A stretch of DNA of 56,109 bases, taken from assembly GCF_001552375.1 (NCBI RefSeq), contig NZ_BCRB01000020.1, forward strand, positions 1-56,109, written 5' to 3'. The notes beneath the pieces are model-generated. The model was not told the DNA's origin. It saw only the letters and a list, made by a program, of their open reading frames with translations, and made no database searches. A program made the position numbers and the translations under genes. Shown in pieces: positions 1-9,653 of the stretch. Positions within the stretch are counted from its first letter, which is position 1. Each line of letters opens with the position of its first letter. This DNA is from Cellulomonas iranensis NBRC 101100 = JCM 18110 (GTDB lineage: Bacteria; Actinomycetota; Actinomycetes; Actinomycetales; Cellulomonadaceae).

Positions 1-1521
1 GACCAGCGCGGGCGCGACCCGCACGACGACGAGCGCCGCGCACGCCGCGAGCAGCACGGGCGCGGCGGCCAGCAGCGGGTCGGCGTCACCGCCGCCGGAC
101 GGCACGAGGCCACGGCCCCGGACGGACACGAGCGCGGCGGCGGCGACCGCGAGCGTCGTCAGCTCGGCGACGAGCCGGCGCGCCTGCCCGACCGCGCGCA
201 GGCGTGCGCGCTCGCGGCGGTCCGCCGGGACGCGACGCCCGTTCCACGCCTGGGCGGCGACGCGACCCGCGAGCACGACGGGTGCCGTGACCGCCACGGC
301 CGCGATGCCGAGGGCCACCGTCACGGTGCCGGTCGCGCCCGGCAGCCACCAGGTGACGGCCGCGAACGCCAGCACGGACGCCACGAGCGTGACCGGCACG
401 GACTCGAGCGCCGCCCGGTACGCCACCGACGCGACGGACGCGCCGCGGGCGCGCTCGGCGGCGAGCGTCGGCCGGCGTCGCGTCGCGAGCAGCCCGCCCG
501 CGAGCACGAGGCACGACGCCGCGGTGGCGGCGATGCCCACGACCACGAGCGCGGCCTGCGCGCGCACCGCCGTCAGGCGCGCGTCGAACGCGTCGAGCAC
601 GGCGGGCAGGTTCGTGGCGACCGGCTGCCCGCGCACGCCGAGCGCGACGAGCGCGGCGCTCACCCCGTGCGCCTGCGCGACGCTCAGGCCGTCGGTGCGC
701 AGGAAGGACGTCCCGACCGCGGTCAGCGCGCGGTTGGCGCCCACGACCTGGACGTCCTCGCGCAGCTCGAACGGCACGTACAGCGCGACGCGCAGGTCGC
801 CGAGCGCGTTCGGCGGCGTCGGCACGGGTGCGACGACGTCGGGGACGAGCGACCAGTGCCGCGCGGCTGGGTCCGCCACCTCGTACAGCCCCGTGACGCG
901 CGCGATCCGGCCGCTGCTCTCGGTGTCGAGCCGCAGCGTGACGGGCCCGTCCGTGACGTCCACGCCGAGCGCGCGCGCCGCCGGCACCGACAGCCCGGCC
1001 TCGACGACGCGGGGCCGGTCCGGCGCGTCCGTCTGCCACTGCTCGTCCGCGGGCACCGCCGACGGCTCGCGGCCCTCGACCCAGCGCACCGTCGGGCGGG
1101 ACTCCTCGACCCCGTCGAGCATGACGAGGCTCGCGATGACGTCGCCGGACGGGGACCCGACCACGAAGGGCCGCGTCGAGACGACCGTCGTCGGTGGCGC
1201 GAGCGTCGGGTGCTCCGACCAGACCTGCTCGACGTGGCCGCGGACGAAGTCGATCGCCTCCGCGGGCTGCTGGCCGACGAGCTGCGTCACGACGGCGGCG
1301 GCGTCGGTGCCGGCACGGTCGACCGTGCCCTGCAACGCCTCGTCGGCGGTCCGGGCGACCAGCCGGGGCAGCGCGAGCGCGACCAGCAGCGCGCCGAGCA
1401 GCAGCAGCGCGGTGCCCAGCAGCAGCCCGGCGTCGCGCCGAGCACGGCGGCGGACGACGAGCGGCCCGACGGCGACGACGGCACGCGCGCGCGTCCGGGT
1501 GCGGGCGAGCAGGTCGGTCAT
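1..1521 (-). CDS. FtsX-like ABC transporter permease, 3' end outside window (partial)
   Basis: The gene starts at an ATG at 1521 and runs off the left edge, so 507 residues are visible. A basic N-terminus is followed by a membrane segment at about residues 29-51 (GLLLGTALLLLGALLVALAL). A long extracytoplasmic domain comes next, and further membrane helices begin near residue 315 (AALVVVGIAATAASCLVLAGG), followed by a basic, Glu/Arg-rich loop (RRRPTLAAERARGAS) typical of FtsX/MacB-type permeases, which couple there to an ATPase. The ATG overlaps the stop of the upstream permease by 4 bp (ATGA), so the two are translationally coupled and probably form one export or lipoprotein-release type transporter. 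The partner ATPase is not in the window and may lie to the left. Substrate unknown. Confident for the fold, not the function. Confidence 0.8.
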   Translation of the reverse strand, partial: MTDLLARTRTRARAVVAVGPLVVRRRARRDAGLLLGTALLLLGALLVALALPRLVARTADEALQGTVDRAGTDAAAVVTQLVGQQPAEAIDFVRGHVEQVWSEHPTLAPPTTVVSTRPFVVGSPSGDVIASLVMLDGVEESRPTVRWVEGREPSAVPADEQWQTDAPDRPRVVEAGLSVPAARALGVDVTDGPVTLRLDTESSGRIARVTGLYEVADPAARHWSLVPDVVAPVPTPPNALGDLRVALYVPFELREDVQVVGANRALTAVGTSFLRTDGLSVAQAHGVSAALVALGVRGQPVATNLPAVLDAFDARLTAVRAQAALVVVGIAATAASCLVLAGGLLATRRRPTLAAERARGASVASVAYRAALESVPVTLVASVLAFAAVTWWLPGATGTVTVALGIAAVAVTAPVVLAGRVAAQAWNGRRVPADRRERARLRAVGQARRLVAELTTLAVAAAALVSVRGRGLVPSGGGDADPLLAAAPVLLAACAALVVVRVAPALV

Positions 1522-4500
1522 CGGTCGTCCCCCAGTCGCAGGAGCGCGCCGGACGCGCGGCGCACGCCCGTCGCGACGAGCAGCGCGACCGCGACGCCCG
1601 CGGTCGTGACGAGCGCCCCGACGACCGCGCCCTGCACCGGCCACGGCCAGACCAGCAGCGGCCGGGGGACCGGGGCCAGGCCGTCCGGCGACACCGTGAG
1701 CAGCGGACCGAGCAGCGCCGCGAGCCCGTAGCCGATGAGCAGCCCGGCGCCCGCGCCGAGCACGACGAGCGTGAGGTTCTCCGCGAGGACGCCGCGCACG
1801 GCCGCGCCGCGCGAGAGCCCGAGGGCCTGCAGGCGGGCCAGCTCGAGACGCCGCGAGCGCACCGTCGCGGTCGCGGCCGCGCCCATGCCGACGAGGACGA
1901 GCAGCCCCGCGGTGCCCACGACCAGGGTCAGCGCGGCGGGCACGGCCGCGCGCAGCGGACCCTCGAGCGCGTGCACGCGTTCGGCTCGGCGCGTGACGAC
2001 CGTGGCGTCGACCTCCTGGCGCAGCGCCGCCGCGGCGGCCTCCACGTCGGGGCCCGCCCCCGTGCCCCACCACGCGTCGACCAGCGGGTCGCGCATGCCG
2101 GACTCGGTCGCGGCACGCTGGAGCGCCTCGCGGTCGACCATCACCGCCGCACCGCGCGGTGCACCGGGCAGGTAGGGCACGACGGCCTCGACGCGCAGCT
2201 GGACGGGCGGCGAGCCGACCCGCAGCGGAAGCACGTCGCCCGGCTGCACGTCGCCCTGCCGGGCCGCGTCCGCCGTGAGCACGGCCGGCACCACGCCCTG
2301 CGTCGGCCACGCCGTCGCCGTCAGGCGCACGGGACCCTGCGTCGCGTCGGTGAGGCCGAGCCGGGCGTCGAGGTGCAGCGCGTCGCCGCCCTGGGCGGCG
2401 CCGGACGGCGCGTTCGCCTCCTGGCCGGTCCGGGCCGTCAGCAGGGTGCCGCCGATCGGGGCCACCGAGCCCGCGCGCCCGGCGGGGGCCAGGGGCAGGG
2501 CGGTCTGCGCGCCCGTGTCGTCGTCGTGGGCGAGGGCGCCGCTCACCGACAGGCCGAGGTCGCCCGTCGTGCCGGCCGCGGACCCCGGGGTCATCTCGGG
2601 CGGCAGGTCCTCGAGGGTCATGAGCGCCTGCACCGCGACGAGCCGTCGCGGCTCGACGCCCGGCGGCACCGCGACCTCGAGCCGCGTGGGCGTGTCCAGC
2701 CGCACGTCGCCGCCGCCGAGGCCGTCCCGGGCCGACGCCCATGTGCGCACGCCGCGGGCGTCCTCGACCGCGACGGCGAGCGTCGTCGTGCCGGGCGCCG
2801 ACGGGACCGTGCCGGCGACGGCGTCCAGGCTCAGCCGGTCGGTCCCCTCGGGCAGCGGCACGCCGACGAGCGTGCCCGCGTCGAGCGGTTCGCGGACGCC
2901 GCGCTCGGGCAGCGTCGCGAGCAGCTCCGACCAGGGGGTGGCGGTCCGCCCCCGCAGGTCCTGCGGCGCCGCGGTGTCGACCCCGAGGAGCTGCACGGTC
3001 GTCAGCGCCCCGGACGACCCGTCCGTGTAGCCGAGGCGCACCGACCGGTCCACGACGGGTCGCACGTCGACGCGCGGCGCCGCCGCGAGCGCGTCGGTCA
3101 CGGCCCGCGACGAGTCACCGGGCTCGCCGCCGAGCCCCGTCACGCGCAGGTCGGCACCGGTCGCGAGGTCGACCTGCTCGAGCTGCGACAGCCGCCACGT
3201 CGCCTGGAACGACTGCCCGAAGGTCGCCGTCGCCACGGCGAGCACGATCACGAGGCACGTGCCGGCCGCCGCCTCGGGGCGGCGCGCGACCTGCCAGGCC
3301 GCCATCGGGCCGACGAACGAGCGCGTGCGCCGTGCGAGCGCGTCACCCAGGCGCCCCAGCGGACCGACCAGGCGCAGCGCGATCACGGCCGCCCCGAGCG
3401 TGACGACCGCGGGCCCGGCGACCAGCACGGGGTCGAGGCGCGCACCGCCGCCGCCGGTGACGAGCGGTGCGCCGTAGGTGACGAGCTGCGCGAGCGCCAG
3501 GCCCGCGAGCACGACGAGCGCGACGTCGGCGCCCGCGCGGGCCAGGCTCGCGTGCGGTGCGCGCGACGTGGACCCCGCGGTGTGCCACGCGGGCACCACG
3601 AGGGCGACGGCCAGCGCGACCGCCACGACGCCCGTGGCGAGCAGCACGGGTCCGGGCGGGGCGTCGGGGACCACGTAGCCGGCGCGCGCCAGCGGCCCGG
3701 ACGCGGTGAGGCGCCCGAGCGCGAGCAGCGCGGCCCACGGCGCGACCAGCCAGGTGAGGGCCGCGACGGCCGCGGCCTCGAGCACCGCGAGCGAGCGCAG
3801 CTGCCGCGCGGACCCGCCGCGCGCGGCCAGGAGCTCGCCCTCGCTCGCCCGGCGCTCGGCGAGGAGCCGTGCCGAGAGCAGCATGACGGTCGTGGCGAGC
3901 ACGGTCAGCAGGAGCCCGACGACGAGCACGCCGATGCGCGTCACGGCGAGCTCGCGCCACGCGGCGTCGACGGTCGTCGCGACGGGCGCGCTGACGGTGC
4001 CGGAGGTGCCCGCGCCCAGCCCCTGCGCGAGGGCGACCTGGGCGTCGTCCAGCGCGGTCCGCAGGTGCGCGACCGCGCCGCGCGGCGCGCCGCCGAGCCG
4101 CGGCGTCAGCACGACGTGCGCGGTCTCGACCTGGTTCTCGCCCGCGAGCGCGTCGGGCGCGACCAGGAACGGGCCCCACGCGTCCGTCGTCGACACGCCC
4201 AACGCCCCCGGTGCGGGGTACGCGGGGTCGTGCCCGGCGCCGCCGAGCGGGTCGCGGCTCCAGGTGCGGGGCGGGCCGACGAGCTCGTGCGTGCCCACGA
4301 CGACCCACGCGACGTCGTCCCTGCCTCGCCGCGCGGAGACGACCGAGCCGACGTCCCACCCGTGCGCGGCCGCGGCCACCTCGGGGACGTTGACCTCGAC
4401 GCGGCCCTGGTCGTCCGTGGCCCGCTCGGGCCACGTGCCGCGCACGAGCCGCGCGGTGTCGTCCGTCCGCGGGTACGACGCGAGGTAGGCGACCGCGGAC

Positions 4501-4841
4501 AGGCCCGTGCGCTCGGGCTCCACCAACCGGTGCGGCACGCCCTCGAGCCACTCGGTGCGGGTGGCGGGCACGTCGCCGACGACCTCGTCGAGCACGCGGT
4601 CGGCGGTCGCGACGGCCGGCGCGGCGTCCGCCCCACCGACCCTCAGCAGCACGTCGATCTGCACGTCGGCGGCCGGGGCCCGGTCGAGCGCCTCGTCGAC
4701 CGCGCCGTTCGCGGTGAGGTCGAGCAGCAGGGCGAGGGTCGCGAGCAGGGACGTCGCGACGACCGCGACGAGCGTCACGGTGGCGACCACCGAGGCCTGG
4801 TCGCGCAGACGTCCGAGCAGCACGCGGGACCGCCAGGCCAC
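1518..4841 (-). CDS. Large FtsX-type ABC transporter permease
   Basis: 1107 residues from a GTG at 4841, preceded by GGAAGGGG at a good distance. The N-terminus has a membrane segment (VVATVTLVAVVATSLLATLA) followed by an extracytoplasmic domain. A first cluster of helices lies at about residues 290-540, including the FtsX-like loop ERRASEGELLAARGGSARQL. A second extracytoplasmic domain follows, and the last helices lie at about 960-1090 with a second loop (RRLELARLQALGLSRGAAVRG). This duplicated FtsX arrangement is known from MacB/LolCE-like and actinobacterial lipoprotein or antimicrobial-peptide exporters. The stop overlaps the next permease start by 4 bp. A longer open frame continues upstream through fumC antisense, but it has no coding sense there; the ribosome-binding site and the onset of hydrophobic sequence support the start given. 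Confidence 0.85.
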   Translation of the reverse strand: MAWRSRVLLGRLRDQASVVATVTLVAVVATSLLATLALLLDLTANGAVDEALDRAPAADVQIDVLLRVGGADAAPAVATADRVLDEVVGDVPATRTEWLEGVPHRLVEPERTGLSAVAYLASYPRTDDTARLVRGTWPERATDDQGRVEVNVPEVAAAAHGWDVGSVVSARRGRDDVAWVVVGTHELVGPPRTWSRDPLGGAGHDPAYPAPGALGVSTTDAWGPFLVAPDALAGENQVETAHVVLTPRLGGAPRGAVAHLRTALDDAQVALAQGLGAGTSGTVSAPVATTVDAAWRELAVTRIGVLVVGLLLTVLATTVMLLSARLLAERRASEGELLAARGGSARQLRSLAVLEAAAVAALTWLVAPWAALLALGRLTASGPLARAGYVVPDAPPGPVLLATGVVAVALAVALVVPAWHTAGSTSRAPHASLARAGADVALVVLAGLALAQLVTYGAPLVTGGGGARLDPVLVAGPAVVTLGAAVIALRLVGPLGRLGDALARRTRSFVGPMAAWQVARRPEAAAGTCLVIVLAVATATFGQSFQATWRLSQLEQVDLATGADLRVTGLGGEPGDSSRAVTDALAAAPRVDVRPVVDRSVRLGYTDGSSGALTTVQLLGVDTAAPQDLRGRTATPWSELLATLPERGVREPLDAGTLVGVPLPEGTDRLSLDAVAGTVPSAPGTTTLAVAVEDARGVRTWASARDGLGGGDVRLDTPTRLEVAVPPGVEPRRLVAVQALMTLEDLPPEMTPGSAAGTTGDLGLSVSGALAHDDDTGAQTALPLAPAGRAGSVAPIGGTLLTARTGQEANAPSGAAQGGDALHLDARLGLTDATQGPVRLTATAWPTQGVVPAVLTADAARQGDVQPGDVLPLRVGSPPVQLRVEAVVPYLPGAPRGAAVMVDREALQRAATESGMRDPLVDAWWGTGAGPDVEAAAAALRQEVDATVVTRRAERVHALEGPLRAAVPAALTLVVGTAGLLVLVGMGAAATATVRSRRLELARLQALGLSRGAAVRGVLAENLTLVVLGAGAGLLIGYGLAALLGPLLTVSPDGLAPVPRPLLVWPWPVQGAVVGALVTTAGVAVALLVATGVRRASGALLRLGDDR

Positions 4842-4972
4842 GTGGTTCCCCTTCCGTGGGCGGCACCGTCGCGCACCCGTCGCGGTGATGCTAGGGGACG
4901 CCGGGCTGCGGGCGTGGTCGCGCTGCCACCACGGTTGTGCGGGTCGGTGCGCGGCGACCCGGTCGGGTGGCC

Positions 4973-5011
4973 GGTGCGGGCGTCCGGGTGACGGCCCCGG
5001 ACGCCCGCACC
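4973..5011 (-). terminator. Rho-independent-like terminator of fumC
   Basis: A perfect 16-bp inverted repeat (arms 4973-4988 and 4996-5011, core GGGCGTCCGGG / CCCGGACGCCC) with a 7-nt loop lies 10 nt past the fumC stop. There is no T-tract, as is usual in high-GC actinobacteria. Confidence 0.8.
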
Positions 5012-5020
5012 GCGGGCGGC

Positions 5021-6454
5021 TCAGCCCTGCGGCGGACGCGTCATCGCGAGCACGTCGAGCGCGGTGTCGAGCTGCTCGAGCGTGAGCTCGCCGCGCTCGA
5101 CGAACCCGAGGTCGAGCGTCGCCTGCCGGATCGTGACGCCCGCCTTCACGGCGTGCTTGGCGATCTTCGCGGCGTTCTCGTACCCGATGACGCGGTTGAG
5201 CGGCGTGACGATCGACGGCGACGACTCCGCGAGCGCGCGGGCGCGCTCGACGTTCGGCGTGGTCCCGGCGACCGTGCGGTCGGCGAGCACGCGCGCGCCG
5301 TTCGCCAGCAGGCGGATCGACTCGAGCACGGCCGACGCGATGACGGGGATCTGCACGTTGAGCTCGAAGGAGCCCGACGCGCCGGCCCACGCCACGGTCG
5401 CGTCGTTGCCGACGACGCGCGAGCACACCATGAGCACGGCCTCGGGCACGACCGGGTTCACCTTGCCGGGCATGATCGACGACCCGGGCTGCAGGTCGGG
5501 CAGCGCGATCTCGCCGAGCCCCGTGTTGGGGCCCGAGCCCATCCAGCGCAGGTCGTTGCAGATCTTCGTGAGGCTCACGGCGATCGTGCGCAGCGCGCCC
5601 GACAGCTCGACGAGCCCGTCGCGCGAGGACTGCGCCTCGAAGTGGTCGCGCGCCTCGGTGAGCGGCAGGCCCGTGTCCTCCACGAGCAGCGCGATGACGC
5701 GCTGCGGGAACCCGGCCGGCGTGTTGATGCCCGTGCCGACGGCGGTGCCGCCCAGCGGCACCTCGGCCGCGCGGGGGAGCGCCGCCTGCAGCCGCTCGAC
5801 GCCGTACCGCACGGCCGCGGCGTACCCGCCGAACTCCTGCCCGAGCGTCACGGGGGTCGCGTCCATGAGGTGCGTGCGCCCCGACTTCACGACCTGCGCC
5901 CACGCGGTCGCCTTCTCCTCGAGCGCGCCCGCGAGGTGCTCGAGCGCCGGCACGAGGTCGCGCACGACGCCCGCGGTCGCGGCCACGTGCACCGACGTCG
6001 GGAACACGTCGTTCGACGACTGCGACGCGTTCACGTGGTCGTTGGGGTGCACGTCGCGCCCCAGCAGGCGCGTCGCGAGCGTCGCGAGCACCTCGTTGGT
6101 GTTCATGTTCGAGCTCGTGCCCGAACCCGTCTGGTAGACGTCGACCGGGAAGTGCGCGTCGTGCACGCCCGTCGCGACCTCGTCGGCCGCCGCGACGATC
6201 GCGTCGGCGACGTCCTGCGGCAGCACGCCGAGCTCGGCGTTGGCGCGCGCCGCGGCCTTCTTCACGCGCGCGAGCGCCTCGACGTGCCCGCGCTCGAGCG
6301 TGCTGCCCGAGATCGGGAAGTTCTCGACCGCGCGCTGCGTCTGCGCGCGGTACAGCGCGTGCGCGGGGACGCGCACCTCGCCCATGGTGTCGTGCTCGAC
6401 GCGGTAGGCCTGCTCGCCCGCGGCCGCGCCGTCGGGACCGGTGGTGGAAGTCAT
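5021..6454 (-). CDS. fumC: Class II fumarate hydratase
   Basis: 477 residues. Catalyses the reversible hydration of fumarate to L-malate in the TCA cycle (cytoplasm, iron-independent homotetramer). The class II fumarase/aspartase signature [11 protein letters not shown] is present at about residue 325, along with the substrate-binding stretches [24 protein letters not shown] and [13 protein letters not shown]; the [10 protein letters not shown] form points to fumarase rather than aspartase. The start is the ATG at 6454, with AAGGA 9 nt upstream; an upstream in-frame ATG at 6517 would add a non-conserved leader. Monocistronic, divergent from lpqY, and followed by a strong hairpin. Full length for the family. 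Confidence 0.95.
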   Translation of the reverse strand: MTSTTGPDGAAAGEQAYRVEHDTMGEVRVPAHALYRAQTQRAVENFPISGSTLERGHVEALARVKKAAARANAELGVLPQDVADAIVAAADEVATGVHDAHFPVDVYQTGSGTSSNMNTNEVLATLATRLLGRDVHPNDHVNASQSSNDVFPTSVHVAATAGVVRDLVPALEHLAGALEEKATAWAQVVKSGRTHLMDATPVTLGQEFGGYAAAVRYGVERLQAALPRAAEVPLGGTAVGTGINTPAGFPQRVIALLVEDTGLPLTEARDHFEAQSSRDGLVELSGALRTIAVSLTKICNDLRWMGSGPNTGLGEIALPDLQPGSSIMPGKVNPVVPEAVLMVCSRVVGNDATVAWAGASGSFELNVQIPVIASAVLESIRLLANGARVLADRTVAGTTPNVERARALAESSPSIVTPLNRVIGYENAAKIAKHAVKAGVTIRQATLDLGFVERGELTLEQLDTALDVLAMTRPPQG

Positions 6455-6549
6455 GGACCCATCCTTCCACCGCTCCGGTGGCGGGAACCCGCAGGTCGTA
6501 GTCGGATGTGGGCACACCCCTTCCCGACGACGTGAGAGGCCAGGCGCCC

Positions 6550-7845
6550 GTGCGACACCTGAGGCGACGACCCGCGGCTCTCCTCGCCGTGGCGCTCGCG
6601 GCCCCGCTCGCCGCCTGCTCCGCCGCCGAGGCCGGACCCCCCGAGCTGCTCTGGTACATCAACCCCGACTCGGGCGGTCAGGAGCGCATCGCGCAGCAGT
6701 GCACGCAGGAGTCCGGGGGCGCCTACCGCCTCAGCACCGTGCTGCTGCCGCGCGACGCGCCGAGCCAGCGCGAGCAGCTCGTGCGCCGCCTCGCGGCCAA
6801 CGACACGTCGATCGACCTCATGAGCATCGACCCGCCGTACATCCCCGAGTTCGCCAACGCCGACTTCCTGGCACCCGTGCCCGACGACGTCGCGCAGGCC
6901 GTCACGCAGGACGTCGCCGAGGGCGCCGTCGCGGGCGCGACCTACGACGACGAGCTCGTGACCGTGCCCTTCTGGGCGAACACGCAGCTGCTCTGGTACC
7001 GCAAGTCGGTCGCGGAGGCCGCCGGTCTCGACATGACGCAGCCCGTGACGTGGGAGCAGGTCGTGCAGGCGGCGGCCGACCAGGACCGCACGGTCGCCGT
7101 GCAGGGCGTGCGCGCCGAGTCCCTCACGGTGTGGATCAACGCGCTCGTGGAGTCCGCCGGCGGGCACGTCCTGGAGAACCCCGAGGCGACGGACCCGCAG
7201 GACGTGCGCCCGTCCCTCGACTCCGACGCGGGTCGCACGGCGGCCGAGATCATCCGCGGCCTCGCGGACGCGGGCGTCGGCGGTCCGCAGCTGTCCAACG
7301 CGACCGAGGACATCGACGCGTCGATGTTCGAGGGCGACACCGCGGGCTTCATGGTGAACTGGCCGTTCGTCTGGCAGCGCGCCAAGTCGGCCGTCGAGGC
7401 CGGCACGCTCGACCAGTCGGTCGTCGACGACTTCGGCTGGGCGGTGTACCCGCAGGCCGTCGAGGGCGAGCAGGCCCGGCCCCCGTACGGCGGGATCAAC
7501 CTCGGCGTCGGCGCGTTCAGCGAGCACGTCGACCTCGCGTTCGAGGCCGCGCGGTGCATCGTCGCGCCCGAGAAGCAGGCCGAGTACTTCCTGTCCGACG
7601 GCAACCCGCCGTCGTCGCTCACGGCCTTCGACGACCCCGAGGTCCGCGAGACGTTCCCCATGGCGGACGTCATCCGCGAGTCGCTGCAGAACGCGGCGCC
7701 GCGGCCCCAGACGCCGTTCTACAACGAGGTGTCGTCGAGCCTGCAGCGCACGTGGCACCCGCCGCGCGCGGTGTCGCCCGGCACGAGCCCGCAGCGCGCC
7801 GACGAGCTGATCACGGCCGTGCTGCAGGGGGAGGCGCTGCTGTGA
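6550..7845 (+). CDS. lpqY: Trehalose-type ABC transporter substrate-binding lipoprotein, LpqY-like
   Basis: 431 residues from a GTG at 6550 with GAGAGG 10 nt before it; an in-frame ATG at 6508 would put 14 odd residues before the signal peptide. The N-terminus is a lipoprotein signal (RRRP, hydrophobic [11 protein letters not shown], lipobox LAAC), so the protein is anchored outside the membrane. It is a family 1 extracellular solute-binding protein. The stretches [37 protein letters not shown] and the end pattern ([22 protein letters not shown]) recall M. tuberculosis LpqY, which binds trehalose for recycling. It is the first gene of a tightly overlapped importer operon. Another alpha-glucoside as ligand cannot be excluded. 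Confidence 0.85.
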   Translation: MRHLRRRPAALLAVALAAPLAACSAAEAGPPELLWYINPDSGGQERIAQQCTQESGGAYRLSTVLLPRDAPSQREQLVRRLAANDTSIDLMSIDPPYIPEFANADFLAPVPDDVAQAVTQDVAEGAVAGATYDDELVTVPFWANTQLLWYRKSVAEAAGLDMTQPVTWEQVVQAAADQDRTVAVQGVRAESLTVWINALVESAGGHVLENPEATDPQDVRPSLDSDAGRTAAEIIRGLADAGVGGPQLSNATEDIDASMFEGDTAGFMVNWPFVWQRAKSAVEAGTLDQSVVDDFGWAVYPQAVEGEQARPPYGGINLGVGAFSEHVDLAFEAARCIVAPEKQAEYFLSDGNPPSSLTAFDDPEVRETFPMADVIRESLQNAAPRPQTPFYNEVSSSLQRTWHPPRAVSPGTSPQRADELITAVLQGEALL

Positions 7846-8801
7846 GCACCACGACCACCGGCGCGGGCGCCGTGCGCTCCGCGCAGCAGCCGCGGCGCAG
7901 GCCGCAGCGCTCCGACCGGGCCCGGCAGGAGGCGCGGCTCGGGCTGCTGCTGTCCGCGCCCGCGATCTTCGTGCTCGTCGCCGTCGTCGGCTACCCGATC
8001 CTGCAGGCCGTGTGGGACTCGCTGTTCAGCTACAAGCTCACCAACCCCGACGCGCGGCACTTCGTCGGGCTCGGCAACTTCACGCTGATCCTGGGCGACC
8101 CGATCTGGTGGCAGGCCCTCGGCGTGACCGTGCTGATCACGGTCGTGACCGTCGCGGTCGAGCTCGTGCTGGGGTTCGGCCTCGCGCTCGTCATGAACAA
8201 CGCGCTGCAGCGGCTGCGGCCCGCGCTGCGCACCGCGATCCTCATCCCGTACGCGATCATCACGGTCGTCTCGGCGTTCGCGTTCCGGTTCATGTTCGAC
8301 CTCACCAGCGGGTTCATGAACAGCTGGCTACCGTTCGTGCCGGCCGACACCGACTGGTTCGCGTCGTTCGGCAGCGCCGTGACGGTCATCGCGCTGTCGG
8401 AGATCTGGAAGACCACGCCGTTCATCTCGCTGCTGCTGCTGTCGGGCCTCGCGCAGGTGCCGGGCGAGCTGCAGGAGGCCGCGAAGGTCGACGGCGCGAC
8501 CGCGTGGCAGCGCATGCGGCGCGTGACGATCCCGAACATGAAGGCCGCGATCATGGTCGCGCTGCTGTTCCGCACGCTCGACGCGTTCCGCATCTTCGAC
8601 AACATCTTCATCATGACGAACGGTGCCGCGGGCACCGAGTCGGTCGCGTTCCTCGCGTACCGGCAGACCATCCAGCGCCTCGAGATCGGCATCGGCTCGG
8701 CGGTGTCCGTGCTGCTGACGATCGCCGTCGCGCTCATCGCCCTGATGTTCGTCAAGGGCTTCAAGGTCAACCTGGCGGCGTCGACGAGGGCGGGACGATG
8801 A
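7842..8801 (+). CDS. sugA: ABC sugar transporter permease, SugA/MalF type
   Basis: 319 residues, starting at a GTG at 7842 that overlaps the lpqY stop by 4 bp (GTGA). About six membrane helices follow a charged N-terminus ([16 protein letters not shown]). The cytoplasmic EAA loop, which docks on the ATPase, reads [22 protein letters not shown] at about residues 208-229. It pairs with the next gene to form the membrane channel of the LpqY-SugABC-type importer. Standard length for the family. Confidence 0.88.
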   Translation: MSTTTTGAGAVRSAQQPRRRPQRSDRARQEARLGLLLSAPAIFVLVAVVGYPILQAVWDSLFSYKLTNPDARHFVGLGNFTLILGDPIWWQALGVTVLITVVTVAVELVLGFGLALVMNNALQRLRPALRTAILIPYAIITVVSAFAFRFMFDLTSGFMNSWLPFVPADTDWFASFGSAVTVIALSEIWKTTPFISLLLLSGLAQVPGELQEAAKVDGATAWQRMRRVTIPNMKAAIMVALLFRTLDAFRIFDNIFIMTNGAAGTESVAFLAYRQTIQRLEIGIGSAVSVLLTIAVALIALMFVKGFKVNLAASTRAGR

Positions 8802-9631
8802 ACGCGCGCGGCAAGCTGTGGTGGTGGGTCGGCGGCCTGGCGATCGTCCTGTACTGCCTGTTCCCGGTGGCGTGGATCGTGTCGTTGTCGCTCAAGGCGC
8901 CGTCCGACCTCGACAACGGCTCGTTCCTGCCGTCGTCCGTGACGTGGCAGAACTACCAGCTGATCCTCACGGGCTCGGCGTCGGACCTGTTCCTGCCGGC
9001 GCTGCGCAACTCGGTGGGGATCTGCCTCATCGCCACCGCGATCGCCGTCGTCCTCGCGTCGCTGTGCGCGTACGCGGTCGCGCGGCTCGACTTCCCCGGC
9101 AAGGCGTTCGTGCTGGGCCTGTCGCTCGCGGTGTCGATGTTCCCCGTGATCTCGATCGTCACGCCGCTGTTCAACATCTGGCGCTCGATCGGGCTGTACG
9201 ACACGTGGGCCGGCCTGGTGATCCCGTACCTGTCGATCACGCTGCCGCTGTCGATCTGGACCCTCACGGCCTTCTTCCGTGAGATCCCGTGGGAGATGGA
9301 GCAGGCCGCGCAGGTCGACGGCGCGACCACCGCGCAGGCGTTCCGCAAGGTCATCGTGCCGCTCGCCGGCCCGGGCGTGGCCACCACCGCGATCATCGCG
9401 TTCTTCCTCGCGTGGAACGACTTCGTGTACGGCATCTCGCTCACGTCGACCGAGGCCGCGCGCCCCGTGCCCGCCGCGCTCGCGTTCTTCACCGGCGCCT
9501 CGCAGTTCGAGGAGCCGACCGGCGCCATCTCGGCCGCCGCCGTCATCGTCACCATCCCCGTCGTGGTCCTGGTGCTGCTGTTCCAGCGCCAGATCGTCGC
9601 CGGGCTCACCCAGGGCGCCGTCAAGGGCTGA
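8798..9631 (+). CDS. sugB: ABC sugar transporter permease, SugB/MalG type
   Basis: 277 residues from an ATG at 8798 that overlaps the sugA stop by 4 bp (ATGA). Six predicted membrane helices, beginning with [20 protein letters not shown]. The EAA loop is [20 protein letters not shown] (about residues 166-185), and [14 protein letters not shown] is typical of MalG-type subunits. Second half of the channel heterodimer with SugA. Confidence 0.88.
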   Translation: MNARGKLWWWVGGLAIVLYCLFPVAWIVSLSLKAPSDLDNGSFLPSSVTWQNYQLILTGSASDLFLPALRNSVGICLIATAIAVVLASLCAYAVARLDFPGKAFVLGLSLAVSMFPVISIVTPLFNIWRSIGLYDTWAGLVIPYLSITLPLSIWTLTAFFREIPWEMEQAAQVDGATTAQAFRKVIVPLAGPGVATTAIIAFFLAWNDFVYGISLTSTEAARPVPAALAFFTGASQFEEPTGAISAAAVIVTIPVVVLVLLFQRQIVAGLTQGAVKG

Positions 9632-9653
9632 CCCGGACCGAGGGAGGTTCGCC

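Noticed and set aside
1194-4991. A plus-strand open frame of 1265 codons opposite the FtsX permease
   Set aside because: Arg/Gly/Ala-dominated, with no domain or signal; an artefact of very high GC on the strand opposite a real gene. The same holds for the minus-strand frame at 30782-34615.
6500-6517. TGTG-GG-CACA dyad upstream of lpqY as a CRP site
   Set aside because: Half-site spacing is far too short for TGTGA-N6-TCACA; no other operator could be recognised there.
4842-6662. Continuous minus-strand extension of the FtsX reading frame through fumC
   Set aside because: The extension is Arg/Gly/Ala-rich and overlaps the well-supported fumC frame; a ribosome-binding site and the hydrophobic N-terminus place the start at 4841.
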